This document shows, piece by piece, positions 52,453 to 63,369 of a stretch of DNA of 64,000 bases. The notes beneath the pieces were generated by a model, which was not told where the DNA came from, did not search any database, and worked only from the letters and a program-made list of their open reading frames with translations. The DNA is taken from assembly GCA_963752745.1 (NCBI GenBank), contig CAVWAK010000047.1, positions 42,507-106,506 on the forward strand, written 5' to 3'. Each line of letters starts with the position of its first letter. Positions within the stretch are counted from its first letter, which is position 1. The position numbers were made by a program, and so were the translations under genes. Source of the stretch: Thiogranum sp963752745 (lineage in GTDB: Bacteria > Pseudomonadota > Gammaproteobacteria > DSM-19610).

Positions 52453-54837
52453 CTAGCGGTTGTGGTAACGGTTCAGGTCAAACAGTCCGGAAAGTTCTGG
52501 CTCTGAAGTGGCGTAATAATCCTGAAACCAGTCTGCCAGCAGCCAGAAGGAGGGATTGGTACGGCGCACACCGTACTGCGCTACAAATTGCTGGTGGTCT
52601 GCCTCGGTATGAATGCCGGAATATTTTTTTGTGAACGCCTTGAGTTCGGACAGCTCGATATCGAAAAAGAAATTCGGATACGAGCCGTGTAATCCCTTGA
52701 GTATTGTCAGGGTATAGTTGTCTATATCGCGGCGGTCATCATCGTTGCCGGAAAACATCGACGTAATGTTTTTGTAGGCCTTGTTAAGAATGAGGGTGAA
52801 GGCCAGGTCGGGCTTGTTGGCGTCGCTTTGCCGGACGCGCAGGAATGAAAGGTCGGGCACGTTGGTGAGGTCGGCGCCGGTTATTTTTGCAATACGTGCC
52901 AGGTTGGTGTCTGCGGCTAGCGTACCCTTGTCGTCCTGGGGGTATTGGCAAGGCTCGGTCGGGCAGCGGTTGATGTAATCGATAGTACTGATGTTGGGAC
53001 CCAGGTGGCTGATGATCGCTTTGTACAATTCATTCTGCACGTCATAAGTACGGTAACCGCTGACCTTGTCGATCTTGAGCCATTCATTGGGTTCATCCAG
53101 ATGGGTTTGCAATGTCGAGCGCAGACCGGCGTACCAGGAGTCGCGAATTTGCTTGCGTCGCTTTGAAGGCAGGAAAGCGAGGAAATGATCTTCCCCCTCC
53201 ATGCGCAGAAAATCCATGTACAAACGCGTGTTCAGCTGGTGGCCAACATTGCCATAAACGTTGAAGCCGGCCACCAGCAGATAGTGGATGCGCTCGAACG
53301 TCGGGTAGTCGAGAACCCATGCAGTTTCAGGGTAGTTGCCCAACAATCCGTGGTCGACCGAGGCGCTGTCAAAGTGGCGGAATACGGTGAGTGCGGCGTT
53401 CGGGTTGCTGCCATCGCCATCCCAGATAAAGTCCATGGCCTGTGTCAGCGTCTGGCCAGGGAGTTGTGCAAAATATTTTTCCTTGGCGTCCATGTAATCG
53501 GTGAGTAAATACCAGTACTTGGTCCAGGCGCCAAATATACGAAAGGTGTTGCCTTCTTCACTCGGTATTTGCAGGTACGGGGCCACTTCTTTAAGGAACG
53601 CAGGGTTCAGGGTAACAAGATCGCTATCGGGGCTGAAGAACACCACCCAGAAGTTGTCTTCGATGACGTTCAGCGCTATCTGGCCACGGCAGACCGGGCC
53701 CTTGATAAAGCCTTCAATAAAGAAGCGTGCATCGTCCAGCAGAAAACGATAGCGCGATACGGGCGGGATAGCGGCATACACATCAAACGGATTGGCAGTG
53801 ATTTCCGGATTGTAGGACGGCAGCGTATCTACAGTGTATTCAGGTTGCAGAAACAGCTGCTTAAAACGTGCCAGCTTGTCCGGCGACAATTCATAAACCA
53901 CGTGGTTCTTGGCGACAATGGAAGCATGGTAAGCGCGCAGCCGGTAGAAGAAAGGTGTCTTGCCGGGATCGTCGTAAGGGCGCACTGTCGGTATCTCGGC
54001 AATTGGTTTTCCCGGTGGTGTGCTGGAACGGACCAGCCGGAAGAACTCACGCGCAGGGCTGTTGCTGAAGTGTAAATGCGCCTGGAACAGATGTTCGTAA
54101 AGGTAGCGGCTGACCAGTTTTTGCTTGTTATTGCTGCCGTTGAGGAACGCTTCCCAGTCAGTAATCTGCTTCCTGGCTGTATCTGACTTTGCGGGCGGTG
54201 GCGGTGCAGGTGTACCCAGCGCAACCCACTGCGACAGGCTGGTGTACTCGTTGTCGCCTAGATTTGGCATCGCGTAGGGCATGCCCCAAAGCGGGTGTTT
54301 GCGGGCATACTTCTTGAATTCATCGCCTTTGGCACACACCTGGTCGCGGTCGAGGCCAAGGTCAAAATCTTTGGGCAGGCGGCCGCTGCCGGGTTGAGGG
54401 TGCTGTTGCTTGAGTTGCAGCAACTTGTACAGCGTGGACTGTTCGAGGTTTTCGCGAGGCGAGCCGGACGTGTCACTCACAACCGGGAAGAATCCTTTGT
54501 TGCGCCATTCCGCAGCCGAGGTGGCATCTATGCCGAGACGGGTCGGTTCAGCACCACTGATGCGAGTGCCGTCGTAGACTTTTTTTTTGCTGGCACCGCG
54601 TCGCAGGCCTTCAATGGAAGATAATTTCAGCTGGCAAGGTGCATCGTAACAGCCGTGACAGACTATACAGCGCCGCTCGAGTACCGGTTTTACCTGGCTA
54701 TTGAAATCGATGCCATCTGCCGGCAGATTTGCCAGCAGTTGTTCATCTGCAAAAACGGGCCCGATCGACGTAATAATCAGGGAGAGGAAGAGCAGCGTGA
54801 AAGTGGTGTGCCTGTGAAAAGGGAGCAAGCCGGACAT
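52453..54837 (-). CDS. cti: fatty acid cis/trans isomerase
   Basis: Cti is a periplasmic heme protein that turns cis-unsaturated membrane fatty acids into trans forms, stiffening membranes under solvent or heat stress. The 794-residue protein has a signal peptide (about 30 residues ending FA), a heme-binding CIVCH at 57-61 within RRCIVCHGCYDAPCQLKL, and blocks such as DFNSQVKPVLERRC, YRLRAYHASIVAKNHVVY and IWDGDGSNPNAALTVFRHFDSA. The length matches the family. Degraded inverted copy at 58102-60318. Confidence 0.95.
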   Translation of the reverse strand: MSGLLPFHRHTTFTLLFLSLIITSIGPVFADEQLLANLPADGIDFNSQVKPVLERRCIVCHGCYDAPCQLKLSSIEGLRRGASKKKVYDGTRISGAEPTRLGIDATSAAEWRNKGFFPVVSDTSGSPRENLEQSTLYKLLQLKQQHPQPGSGRLPKDFDLGLDRDQVCAKGDEFKKYARKHPLWGMPYAMPNLGDNEYTSLSQWVALGTPAPPPPAKSDTARKQITDWEAFLNGSNNKQKLVSRYLYEHLFQAHLHFSNSPAREFFRLVRSSTPPGKPIAEIPTVRPYDDPGKTPFFYRLRAYHASIVAKNHVVYELSPDKLARFKQLFLQPEYTVDTLPSYNPEITANPFDVYAAIPPVSRYRFLLDDARFFIEGFIKGPVCRGQIALNVIEDNFWVVFFSPDSDLVTLNPAFLKEVAPYLQIPSEEGNTFRIFGAWTKYWYLLTDYMDAKEKYFAQLPGQTLTQAMDFIWDGDGSNPNAALTVFRHFDSASVDHGLLGNYPETAWVLDYPTFERIHYLLVAGFNVYGNVGHQLNTRLYMDFLRMEGEDHFLAFLPSKRRKQIRDSWYAGLRSTLQTHLDEPNEWLKIDKVSGYRTYDVQNELYKAIISHLGPNISTIDYINRCPTEPCQYPQDDKGTLAADTNLARIAKITGADLTNVPDLSFLRVRQSDANKPDLAFTLILNKAYKNITSMFSGNDDDRRDIDNYTLTILKGLHGSYPNFFFDIELSELKAFTKKYSGIHTEADHQQFVAQYGVRRTNPSFWLLADWFQDYYATSEPELSGLFDLNRYHNR

Positions 54838-54842
54838 GGGAG

Positions 54843-55970
54843 TTACACGAATAGCGTCAGTACACCCGTGTAACCATACAGCCTTTGGTTAAAGATTTCG
54901 CCATTTGCAAAGAAGCCGACCAGTGGGAACTCACCCAGTGCTTCCTGGATCATTTTGAGTTCTGCCGAATCTTCGCCGAACAGAGCTTCGCCACGCCCCA
55001 GGCATGAATAGTACAGCCCGCCCCGGGGTGTGCCATTTACGCGTTTCCTGAGGTCGTCAAGCATGCGCTGCATATCTTCCTGGGCGGTCTTGCCATCGCG
55101 ACGGCAAAACTGGATTTTTTGGCCGGGGTGAATCATGTCGCCAATGGCTATGCGTTTACCTTCGGTGTCTATCCCTATCAGGTTGCGTACCAGGTAATCG
55201 TCGGTATCCGAATTTTCGATGGGAAGGCCGGCAAAAATATAACCGGCGGCACGATTCAGGTCGCGGGCGAGTATCTCGCCAATGTCCTCGTTAAAGACAT
55301 CAAGCGCGGGGCGTTGATCGATGTAGTTGATGATATTGCTGTCACAGTCAGTGATGGTGTGCTTGCCGGCTATCGGGGTGCAACCCTGGCTTAGTGCTGT
55401 CGCCACTGCAACCTGGTCGTTGAACACCACGCCGGACAGTCCGCCCTCGAGCAGGTCATCGGCAATCTGCGGATTTGCACCCTCTGAAGAGCTTAGTCCG
55501 CCCACCAGGTATCCGCCCGGCAGTTCTTCATACAACTGACCAAGTAACCGGGGAACGTTACCGTTTGTCGGGTCACCATGGATAACGGCCAGGTGACTTG
55601 GCGAGGATTGCAGCCAGTCTTCCCAGCCACCTGGCAGATGATCAGCAGCACGGTTATAGAACGGTAGTACGCGGAAGCTGTCGGCAGGAAAGTCGCCGAT
55701 CATTATCGCTATTGCAGATGTTTGATGGTATTCGGTGGCGGTCGCGCAGATACCGATGCCTACCGTACCCGCCCAGTGTTGAATGGCGGTGGCATTGCGC
55801 AGTCGCTCGTAAATCTCCTGTAGATGATTTGCGTAACTGTCGGCAACGTAGACAAAACCGAGGTTGGCTGCGTCAGAAATTTCTCCAAGCTGTGCCAGGC
55901 AGCTGTCTACAGCCTCTTGCCAATTGGCCGATGATGCATGTCCGAGCGCAAAAGGCCGCTTGTCGTTCAT
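54843..55970 (-). CDS. FIST N/C domain sensor-like protein
   Basis: A 375-residue cytoplasmic protein with FIST_N (about residues 30-220) and FIST_C (about 230-355). Recognisable parts are LGFVYVADSYANHLQEI, GGYLVGGLSSSEG, VFNDQVAVATALSQGCTPIG-like and GLYYSCLGRGEALFGE, then FANGEIFNQRLYGYTGVLTLF at the end. FIST domains are thought to sense small ligands such as amino acids; no output domain is attached. It lies 5 bases upstream of cti and downstream of prkB on the same strand, though a hairpin sits before it. Confidence 0.9.
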   Translation of the reverse strand: MNDKRPFALGHASSANWQEAVDSCLAQLGEISDAANLGFVYVADSYANHLQEIYERLRNATAIQHWAGTVGIGICATATEYHQTSAIAIMIGDFPADSFRVLPFYNRAADHLPGGWEDWLQSSPSHLAVIHGDPTNGNVPRLLGQLYEELPGGYLVGGLSSSEGANPQIADDLLEGGLSGVVFNDQVAVATALSQGCTPIAGKHTITDCDSNIINYIDQRPALDVFNEDIGEILARDLNRAAGYIFAGLPIENSDTDDYLVRNLIGIDTEGKRIAIGDMIHPGQKIQFCRRDGKTAQEDMQRMLDDLRKRVNGTPRGGLYYSCLGRGEALFGEDSAELKMIQEALGEFPLVGFFANGEIFNQRLYGYTGVLTLFV

Positions 55971-55985
55971 GGCTTGTTCTCATGG

Positions 55986-56021
55986 AAAAGGGGCGTCAGC
56001 TCCAAGCTGCACGCCCCTTTT
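55986..56021 (-). terminator. terminator-like hairpin between prkB and the FIST gene
   Basis: A near-perfect inverted repeat (AAAAGGGGCGTCAGCT paired with AGCTGCACGCCCCTTTT, one mismatch, 4-base loop) with a T-run in the minus direction, after the prkB stop and 16 bases before the FIST start. It could end prkB transcription. A copy lies at 57018-57054 in the inverted arm. Confidence 0.7.
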
Positions 56022-56049
56022 GTCTGTTGTAAATCCGCCGCGACCGGTA

Positions 56050-56550
56050 TCAGCCGGACTTTCTGTTATCCATCATGCGCTCGATGATCGGTGCCAGGAT
56101 GATTTCCATGGCAAAGCCCATTTTTCCGCCTGGTACCACCAGTGAGTTACGACGCGACATGAACGAACCCTCCAGCATACTCAGCAGGTTCGGGAAGTCG
56201 ACTTCCAGCTTGGCTGGATCGCGGAAGCGTATCACGACGAAGCTTTCGTCCGGCGTCGGAATATCTCTTGCGATGAACGGGTTGGATGTATCGACTGTTG
56301 GTACACGCTGGAAGTTAATGTCAGTGCGTGAGAATTGCGGCGTGATGTAATGCACGTAGTCGTGCATACGACGCAGAATGGTATCGGTGACCACTTCTGC
56401 CGAATAGCCACGCTGGGCGCAGTCGCGGTGAATTTTCTGGATCCACTCAAGGTTAACGATTGGCACTACGCCGATCAGTAGATCAACGAACTGTGCCACA
56501 TTGGCGTTGCCGTCTACGGCGCCACCGTGCAGACCTTCATAAAACAAAAG
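56050..56550 (-). CDS. prkB: phosphoribulokinase, 3' part only (5' end lost at the palindrome centre)
   Basis: Phosphoribulokinase makes ribulose-1,5-bisphosphate, the CO2 acceptor of the Calvin cycle. About 166 C-terminal residues remain, beginning at LLFYEGLHGG, a family hallmark, then VDLLIGVVPIVNLEWIQKIHRDCAQRGYS and YITPQFSRTDINFQRVPTVDTSNPF. The family is about 290 residues in proteobacteria (class I), so some 120 N-terminal residues, including the P-loop, are missing because the sequence turns back on itself at 56538-56547. The intact gene must exist in the real genome. The gene is the main evidence for autotrophy. Confidence 0.9.
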   Translation of the reverse strand, partial: LLFYEGLHGGAVDGNANVAQFVDLLIGVVPIVNLEWIQKIHRDCAQRGYSAEVVTDTILRRMHDYVHYITPQFSRTDINFQRVPTVDTSNPFIARDIPTPDESFVVIRFRDPAKLEVDFPNLLSMLEGSFMSRRNSLVVPGGKMGFAMEIILAPIIERMMDNRKSG

Positions 56551-56996
56551 GTCTGCACGGTGGCGCCGTAGACGGCAACGCCAATGTGGCACAGTTCGTT
56601 GATCTACTGATCGGCGTAGTGCGACGTTAACCTAGTGGATCCAGAAAATTCACCGCGATTTTTGCGCCCGGCGTGGCTATTCGGCAGAAGTGGTCACCGA
56701 TACCATTCTGCGTCGTATGCACGACTACGTGCATTACATCACGCCGCAGGTCTCGCACTGAGCGTGTACCAACGGTCGATACATCCAACCCGTACCATCA
56801 CAAGATATTCGACGCCGGACGACGTCGTGATACGCTTCCGCGATCCAGCCAAGCTGGAAGTCGAGGCTCCGTCTGCTGGAGGGTTCGTTCATGTCGCCGT
56901 CGTAACTCACTGGTAGTACAAGGCGGCATTGCCATGGAAATCGTCCGTTCCGCACCGATCATCGAACGCATGATGGATAACAGAAAGTCCGGCTGA
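56548..56996 (+). pseudogene. degraded inverted copy of prkB 3' part
   Basis: Mirror of 56050-56537. The stop TGA sits at 56994-56996, followed by the copied terminator hairpin at 57018-57054. Frameshifts break the reading frame repeatedly. Not a real gene. Confidence 0.85.
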
Positions 56997-57067
56997 TACC
57001 GGTCGCGTACAACAACAAAAGGGGCGTGCAGCTTGGAGCTGACGCCCCTTTTCCATGAGAACAAGCC

Positions 57068-58098
57068 ATGAACGACAAGCGGCCTTTTCGGCTCGGACAT
57101 GCGTCGTCGGCCAAGAGGCTGTGACACTGCCTGGCACAGCTTGGAGAAATTTCTGACGCAGCCAACCTTGGTTTTGTCTACGTTGCCGACAGTTACGCAA
57201 CCTACAGGAGATTTACGAGCGACTGCGCAATGCCACCGTCAACACTCGGCGGGTACGGTAGGCATTATCGCGACCGCCACCGAATACCATCAAACATCTG
57301 CAATAGCGATAATGATGGGCGACTTTCCCTGCCGACAGCTTCCGCGTACTACCGTTCTATAACCGTGCTGTTGGTGGGCTGGGAAGAGCTCGCTGCAATC
57401 CTCGCCAAGTCGCCTCACCGTATGGTGACCCGACAAACGGTAACGTTCCCCGGCTACTTGGTCAGTTGTACGAGAGCTCAGGCGGAATACCTGGTGGGCG
57501 GACTAAGCTCTTCAGAGGGTGCAAATCCGCAGATTGCCGATGACCTGCTCGAGCTGTCGTGGTGTTCAAGACGGTGCAGTGGCGACAGCACTAAGAGTTG
57601 CACCCCGATAGCCGGCAAACACATCATCACTGACTGTAGGACAGCAATACCATCAACTACATCGATCAACGCCCCGCGCTTGATGTCTTTAACGAGGACA
57701 TTGGTGAAATACTCGCCCGCGACCTGAATCGTGCCGCCGGCTATATTTTGCCGGCCTTCCCATCGAAAATTCGGATACCGACGATTACCTGGTACGCAAC
57801 CTGATAGGGATAGACACCGAAGGTAAACGCGTGCACCATTGGCGACATGATTCACCCCGGCCAAAAAATCCCACTGCGTCGCGATGAGCGACCTCAGGAA
57901 ACGCGTAAAGGGCACGCCCCGCTGCTGTACTATTCATGCCTGGGGCGTGGCGAAGCTCTGTTCGGCGAAGATTCGGCAGAAACTCAAAATGATCCAGGAA
58001 GCACTAATAATCCCCACTGGTCGCTTCTTTGCAAATCGGCGAAATCTTTAACCAAAGGCTGTATGGGGTACACGGGTGTACTGACACTTGTCGTATCT
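57068..58098 (+). pseudogene. degraded inverted copy of the FIST-domain gene
   Basis: Begins at an ATG corresponding to 55970 and runs through recognisable blocks (GGLSSSEGANPQIADDLLE, YYSCLGRGEALFGED, YTGVLTL) in changing frames. About 100 bases shorter than the original. Confidence 0.85.
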
Positions 58099-58101
58099 CC
58101 C

Positions 58102-60318
58102 ATGTCCGGCTTGCTCCCTTTTCACAGGCACACCACTTTCACGCTGCTCTCCTCTCCCTGATTACGTCGATGGGGCCCTTGCAGATGGCATCGATTTCAA
58201 TAGCCAGGTAAAACCGGTACTCGAGCGGCGCCTGTATAGTCTGTCACGGCTGTTACGATGCACCTTGCCAGCTGAAATTATCTTCCATTGAAGGCCTGCG
58301 AAACGCGGTGCCAGCAAAAAAAAGTCTACAACAGCACATAGATGCCACCTCGGCTGCGGAATGGCGCAACAAAGGATTACTCCCGTTGTGAGTGACACGT
58401 CCGGCTCACCTCGCGAAAACCTCAACAGTCCACGCTGTACAAGTTGTTGCAACTCGAGCAACAGCACCCTCAACCCGGCAGCGGTCGCCTGCCCAAGAAG
58501 TTTGACGCACCGACCACGACCGGGTGTGCCGACAATGATGAAGTTGTCCGCAAACACCCGCTTTGGGCATGCCCTACGCGATGCCAAATCTAGGCAACGA
58601 GCGTACACCAGCCTGTCGCAGTGGGTTGCGCTGGGTACACCTGCACCGCCACTGCCCGCAAAGTTTTGAGATACAGAGCCAGGAAGCAGATTACTGACTG
58701 GGAAGAGCTCCTCAACGGCAGCAATAACAAGCAAAAACTGGTCAGCCGCTACCTTTACGAACATCTGTTTAGAGCGTACCCTTCAGCAACAGCCCTGCGC
58801 GTGAGTTCCGGCTGGTCGTTCCAGGGCAATTGCCGGGATTGCGCCTTTGATGATCCCGGCAAGACACCTTTCTTCTACCGGCTGCGCGCTTACCATGCGT
58901 CCATTGTCGCCAAGAACCACGTGGTTTACGAATTGTCGCCGGACGAGCTGCACGTTTTAAGCAGCTGTTTCTGGAACCTGAATACACTGTAGATACGCTG
59001 CCGTCCTACAATCCGGAAATCACTGCCATGCGTTTGATGTGTATGCCGCTATCCCGCCCGTATCGCGCTATCGTTTCCTGCTGGACGATGCACGCTTTAT
59101 TGGGAGGCTGAAGGGCCCGGTCTTGCCGTGGCCAGATAGCGCTGAACGTCATCGAAGACTGGGTGGTGTTCTTCAGCCCCGATAGCGATCTTGTTACCCT
59201 GAACCCTGCGTTCCTTAAAGAAGTACTAGGCCCCGTACCTGCAAATACCGAGTGAAGAAGGCAACACCTTTCGTATATTTGGCGCCTGGACCAAGTACTG
59301 GTATTTACTCACGATAAAGGAAAATATTTTGCACAACTCCCTGGCCAGAGTCTGACACAGGCCATGGAGACTATCTGGGATGGCGATGGCGGGACCCGAA
59401 CGCCGCACTCACCGTATTCCGCCACTTTTGGCGCGCTGGTCGACCACGGATTGCTGGGCAACTACCCTGAAACTGCGGTGGCTCTCGACTACCCGACGTT
59501 CGAGCGCATCCACTATCTGCTGGTGGCTCGCTTCAACGTTTATGGCAATGTTCCGCCCCAGCTGAACACGCGTTTGTACATGGATTTTCTGCGCATGGAG
59601 GGGGAAGAGCCGGTTTTTCCTCGCTTTCCGCTGCTTCAAAGCGACGCAAGCAAATTCGCCGAGCACTACACTCGACATTGCAAACCCATCTGGATGAACC
59701 CAATGAATGGCTCAAGATCGACAAGGTCAGCGGTTACCGTACTTATGACGTGCAGAAATGCAATTGTACAAAGCGATCATCGCCGCCTGGGCTCCAACAT
59801 CAGTACTATGGATTACATCAACCGCTGCCGATCGAGCTTTGCATGCCCAGGACGACAAAGTTGCTAGCTAGCCGCAGACACCAACCTGGCACGTATTGAC
59901 CGGCACCGACCTCACCAATACAACCTTCATTCCTGCTGCAGCATCGGCAAAGCGACGCCAGACAAGCCCCAACGTGGCCTTCACCCTCATTCTTAACAAG
60001 AGCCTACGAAAACATTACGTGGGAGCGACCGCCGCGATATAGACAACTATACCCTGACAATATTCAAGGGATTACACGGCTCGTATCCGAATTTCTTTTT
60101 CGAAGAAGATATCGAGCTGTCCGAACTCAAGGCGTTCACAAAAAAAATATTCCGGCATTCATTCGAGGCAGACCACCCAGCGATTTGTAGCGCAGTACGG
60201 TGTGCGCCGTACCAATGCCTCCTTCTGGCTGCTGGCAAGCTTTTGGTTTCAGGATTATTACGCCACTCCAGACCAAACTCTCGGACTGTTTGACCTGAAC
60301 CGTTACCACAACCGCTAG
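58102..60318 (+). pseudogene. degraded inverted copy of cti
   Basis: Begins at the copied start ATG 58102 and ends at the copied stop TAG 60316-60318. It is 2,217 bases against 2,385 in the original, and the CIVCH heme site is damaged (near 58240). Pieces such as FFYRLRAYHASIVAKNHVVYE remain. Not a second isomerase. Confidence 0.85.
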
Positions 60319-60458
60319 CCACCACTGCTTGCGGTGTCTGAACTTTGACGCCAATAAGCGGTTCCCGCCACCTTGCAGGCGCTGAAAAGCCATCTATACT
60401 TTTTCCAGATCACCGACATCCGGGCCGTTCGCACGCATCGCCCGGAAGGAGGCACAGC

Positions 60459-60653
60459 GTGATCGTGACCACTATTGACCCGATGACCGGTAACAAGGTC
60501 ACCGACCTGGAGCACCACCCGTTTGTTGTTGAAGGTAGCGGGATGGCGATGTTAAAAATTTATTTTGAATCCGAAGATACCCGGCGCGCGCACTTACGGC
60601 ACAGCCGAATGATTCGGATCTGTTTGAGGATGACTTTACCCATCATTCATAAC
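60459..60653 (+). pseudogene. degraded inverted copy of the 64-residue gene
   Basis: Starts at the copied GTG after GGAGG and ends at TAA 60651-60653. One of the best-preserved short copies, but with an altered C-terminal frame. Confidence 0.8.
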
Positions 60654-60655
60654 CA

Positions 60656-60924
60656 TGCACTACTTAATGCAAAACATTGAGCGTTACCTGCTGTCATGCC
60701 GTGAATTAACCGCCTTCTGCTCACAGAATGGCTGAAAATCTTCAGACCAGTCGATGAACTACGAAATTATCGAGCAGAATGATCATCACGTCATAGCCTT
60801 TGTTCAGTTCGAGGAAATCCTCATGGAAGGCTCTGGCCGCATCGCCGGGCGTATCCCCTGCCAGGGACACCTGCGGCTTACGCTGGATCGCTACGGACAA
60901 GTTGATCGCGCTGAATTGCTGTGA
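60656..60924 (+). pseudogene. degraded inverted copy of the 88-residue gene
   Basis: ATG 60656 to TGA 60922-60924. An in-frame stop appears after about 27 codons (original WIDNQ region) where the copy differs. Confidence 0.8.
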
Positions 60925-60959
60925 ACCCCGGTGCAAACCTGCACATCCACGCAGATCGA

Positions 60960-62127
60960 GTGCCGATAAGCTCCATCGCGCTGATAGTAATGGCCATGCT
61001 GCTCACGGTGCTGCTGAAGCCGAGAGTGACACGCGCCTCACCGTCGCGTGCCGCACTGGTGGCAGGCGGTTTTGCCGGCGCAGCAACTCATCGTCAGTGC
61101 CGCTTCGATACCGGCCTGCGCTGGGTCCCATTTTCACGATCTGGTATTTTTTGTTTCTCGGCACTGATATTTGAATCCGCCATTCACCTGAATGCGCGCC
61201 TGCTGCTACGCAACCTGCTACCGGTTCTGCTGCTGGCAGTTTCTGCTGGTATCCACGCTGATCACTGCTGCTCTGCTGTACCGGCATCGGTCATGCAAGC
61301 GGCTTTCCCTGGATCACAGCCCTGATTTGTGGCACGCTACTGGCACAAAATTCGACCGTGTGGGCATCATCGCCAAACGCCTCGTCCCGAAGTGGAAGGT
61401 GAAAGTCTGACTAACGATGCCACGACCATTGTTTTGTTCGTTACTGACCGGTGTGGCAATAACCAATAGCGGCCACATCGACTTGGCATCTGCAGGATGG
61501 GAGTTTCTGATTCTCACGTTCGGCGGCCTGGGCACCGGACACTTGTGGTTGGAGTGATCGCGGGCTGGCTGGCCCAGCGCCTCCAGCAACCTGTTATTAC
61601 CAGCCTGCTGCTACGGCGCTTACCTTCTCGCCGAAACCCAGCTGCACGTATCGGGAATCATGGCCTCCTGGCTTGCGGGCTATGGCTTGGGCATAGCCTG
61701 GAAATTACCGCGGCGAAACACCATACGGCGGTCTCGGAGTGGTGGTACCAGGGCTGGATCGCCAACAGCGCACTGTTCCTGCTCGCCGGTGCCACTGTCA
61801 CAGTTAACGTGTTCGAGGAACGCTGGCTGGCAATGCTGATAGGTATTGGCGCGGCATCTTTGAGCTCGCCAGATCAGCGTCTCGTCAGCCTGCAGCATTT
61901 GGCATCAGTCATACCGGCCCGCGGGAACATATCCGCCGACTTCAAACTCTTTATGACCATTGGAGGCTTGCGCGGCGCCGTCGCGAACATGGTGCTGTCA
62001 TTGCCAGCCGACTCGAGGGTTGGTGGACAGTGCAACTACGCTTTACGGCGTAGTACTGTTTTCACTGTTATTCAGGCGCGGCTCCATCGAGCCGCTGTTG
62101 ATGCGCCTGAACAGGCGACTCACATAA
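60960..62127 (+). pseudogene. degraded inverted copy of the CPA1 antiporter gene
   Basis: The original ATG is GTG here (60960). Pieces of the original protein are readable in several frames, e.g. NSALFLLAGATVTVN and ISADFKLFMTIGGLRGAV. Ends at TAA 62125-62127. Confidence 0.85.
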
Positions 62128-62580
62128 CAACGTCAGCATCATCGATCAGACGTTCACCTCGCCGGGCCCCTGATTGAGAAATGACGGTACCGGTCCCAGG
62201 CCAATACCGCGGAGCGCGTCTGGGTGCGGCAGATACTGATTTCGACAGCACCCAACACAGACAGCTTGGCTGCAGTAATTGTACTTGTATGCTGCAGCGC
62301 GAAAAAACTGGACTTCCGGCCCGTGCAACACCACGGAAATCAATGGCTCTTCATGGCGCCGCACGGCCGTCAAGTAGCTGCTCCACGCGAGCAAACAGAA
62401 GCTCGGTGTGCACGTTGATATCAGCAACGAAAGTATGCTGCGTTCTGCGTCGCTGGCGGCATCGGCTCCAGTTCTGTCTGTACGGTTGCCGGGCTTGCTG
62501 CAACCGGTTGATCGCGCACAATACGCTCGGCAACCAGCCAGAAAACAGCAGCGGCGAGCATCAATATCAGGGTTACACAT
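62120..62580 (-). pseudogene. degraded inverted copy of the DsrE-like gene
   Basis: Mirror of 50069-50581 on the opposite strand. The copied start lies at 62578-62580; the frame breaks several times. Confidence 0.8.
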
Positions 62581-62663
62581 TGGCCGGACAGACTCCAGAA
62601 AGACTTTCAATTTGGCCTTGTATAAAAAGCCTGCGGCAGCATAGCATAGACACATCAGCTAGA

Positions 62664-63369
62664 ATGTCCCACTTTAATAACCATTCGAGACAAATGGCCG
62701 CATTTACAACAACTCGACGATACATCCCACCACCAGGTCGCAGCGTGGCTCACCATTTGCTGCGCCATGATATTCGCCATGGTCTCAGCGGCCAGACAGA
62801 TTCCGGCCTCTCCATGGTGGAATGGGATCCGATATTCGGTGCTGTACCGCTGGCCGGCAAGACTGGGAAAGCGTTTTCGCCAAGTATCGAGAATCTCCCG
62901 AGATTGCCGGAAAAATCAACGTGGGCATGGATCTCGCCGGTTTCAAATCGATCTACTGGTTCGAGTTCAGTCACCGCGTACTCGGTCGCTCCATCGGCAC
63001 GGTATTCTCCCGTTCCTGTACTTCCTCTGGGGCAAAGAGCTGACGCCAAACTCATCCCGAAACTGGCTTTTCGGTGGCCTCAAGTCGGCTGGGCTGGTAC
63101 ATGGTGAAAAGCGCTGGTTGATAAACCTGATGTCGGCCAGTATGGCCTGACTGCCCACCTAGCAGGCCTGGCCCTGGTGATCTATGCCTACCTGCTGTGG
63201 GTCTCCTGCCTGATACTGAAAAAATCTGCGCAGGCAACGCCGCTAGCGACCCGCTGGGTTGCCGGTTTCCTACTCGCCCTGATAGCGATAACCATTAGCT
63301 CTGGTGGATTTGTCGCCGGCCTTAAAGCCGGGCATGCCTACAATACGTTTCCATCATGGGTGACCAGTG
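62664..63369 (+). pseudogene. degraded inverted copy of the 5' two thirds of ctaA
   Basis: Begins at the copied ATG 62664 and ends abruptly at 63369, opposite 49245. The last third of ctaA is missing because the sequence switches to unrelated DNA. Confidence 0.85.

Larger units (their letters stand above)
49245..56537. repeat. left arm of a 7-kb inverted repeat (intact arm)
   Basis: This arm carries intact genes from mid-ctaA to prkB. Its reverse complement reappears, degraded, at 56548-63369. The two arms meet at a 10-base loop (56538-56547) with a 17-bp perfect stem. The arm is 7,293 bases; the other is about 470 shorter. Its open frames are undisturbed, so I take this arm as the true sequence. 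Confidence 0.93.
56548..63369. repeat. right arm of the inverted repeat (degraded copy, probably a technical fold-back)
   Basis: The reverse complement of 49245-56537, in reversed order with many mismatches and indels spread across genes and gaps alike. In one 110-base stretch compared by eye (56930-57040) the two arms differ at roughly one base in ten. No full-length gene survives. Matching stops at 63369, opposite 49245, and the next bases are unrelated. The pattern fits an uncorrected long read that read both strands of one molecule, not a functional duplication. Confidence 0.9.

Noticed and set aside
61497..62177. A 226-codon open frame in the inverted arm that looks like an antiporter
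   Set aside because: It is a fragment of the degraded antiporter copy with several wrong-frame stretches. The intact gene at 50574-51791 is the real one.
56548..63369. A real ancient duplication with second copies of cti, FIST and antiporter genes
   Set aside because: Decay is even in genes and gaps, the tip is an exact hairpin, and the far end joins foreign DNA. A fold-back read explains all of it.
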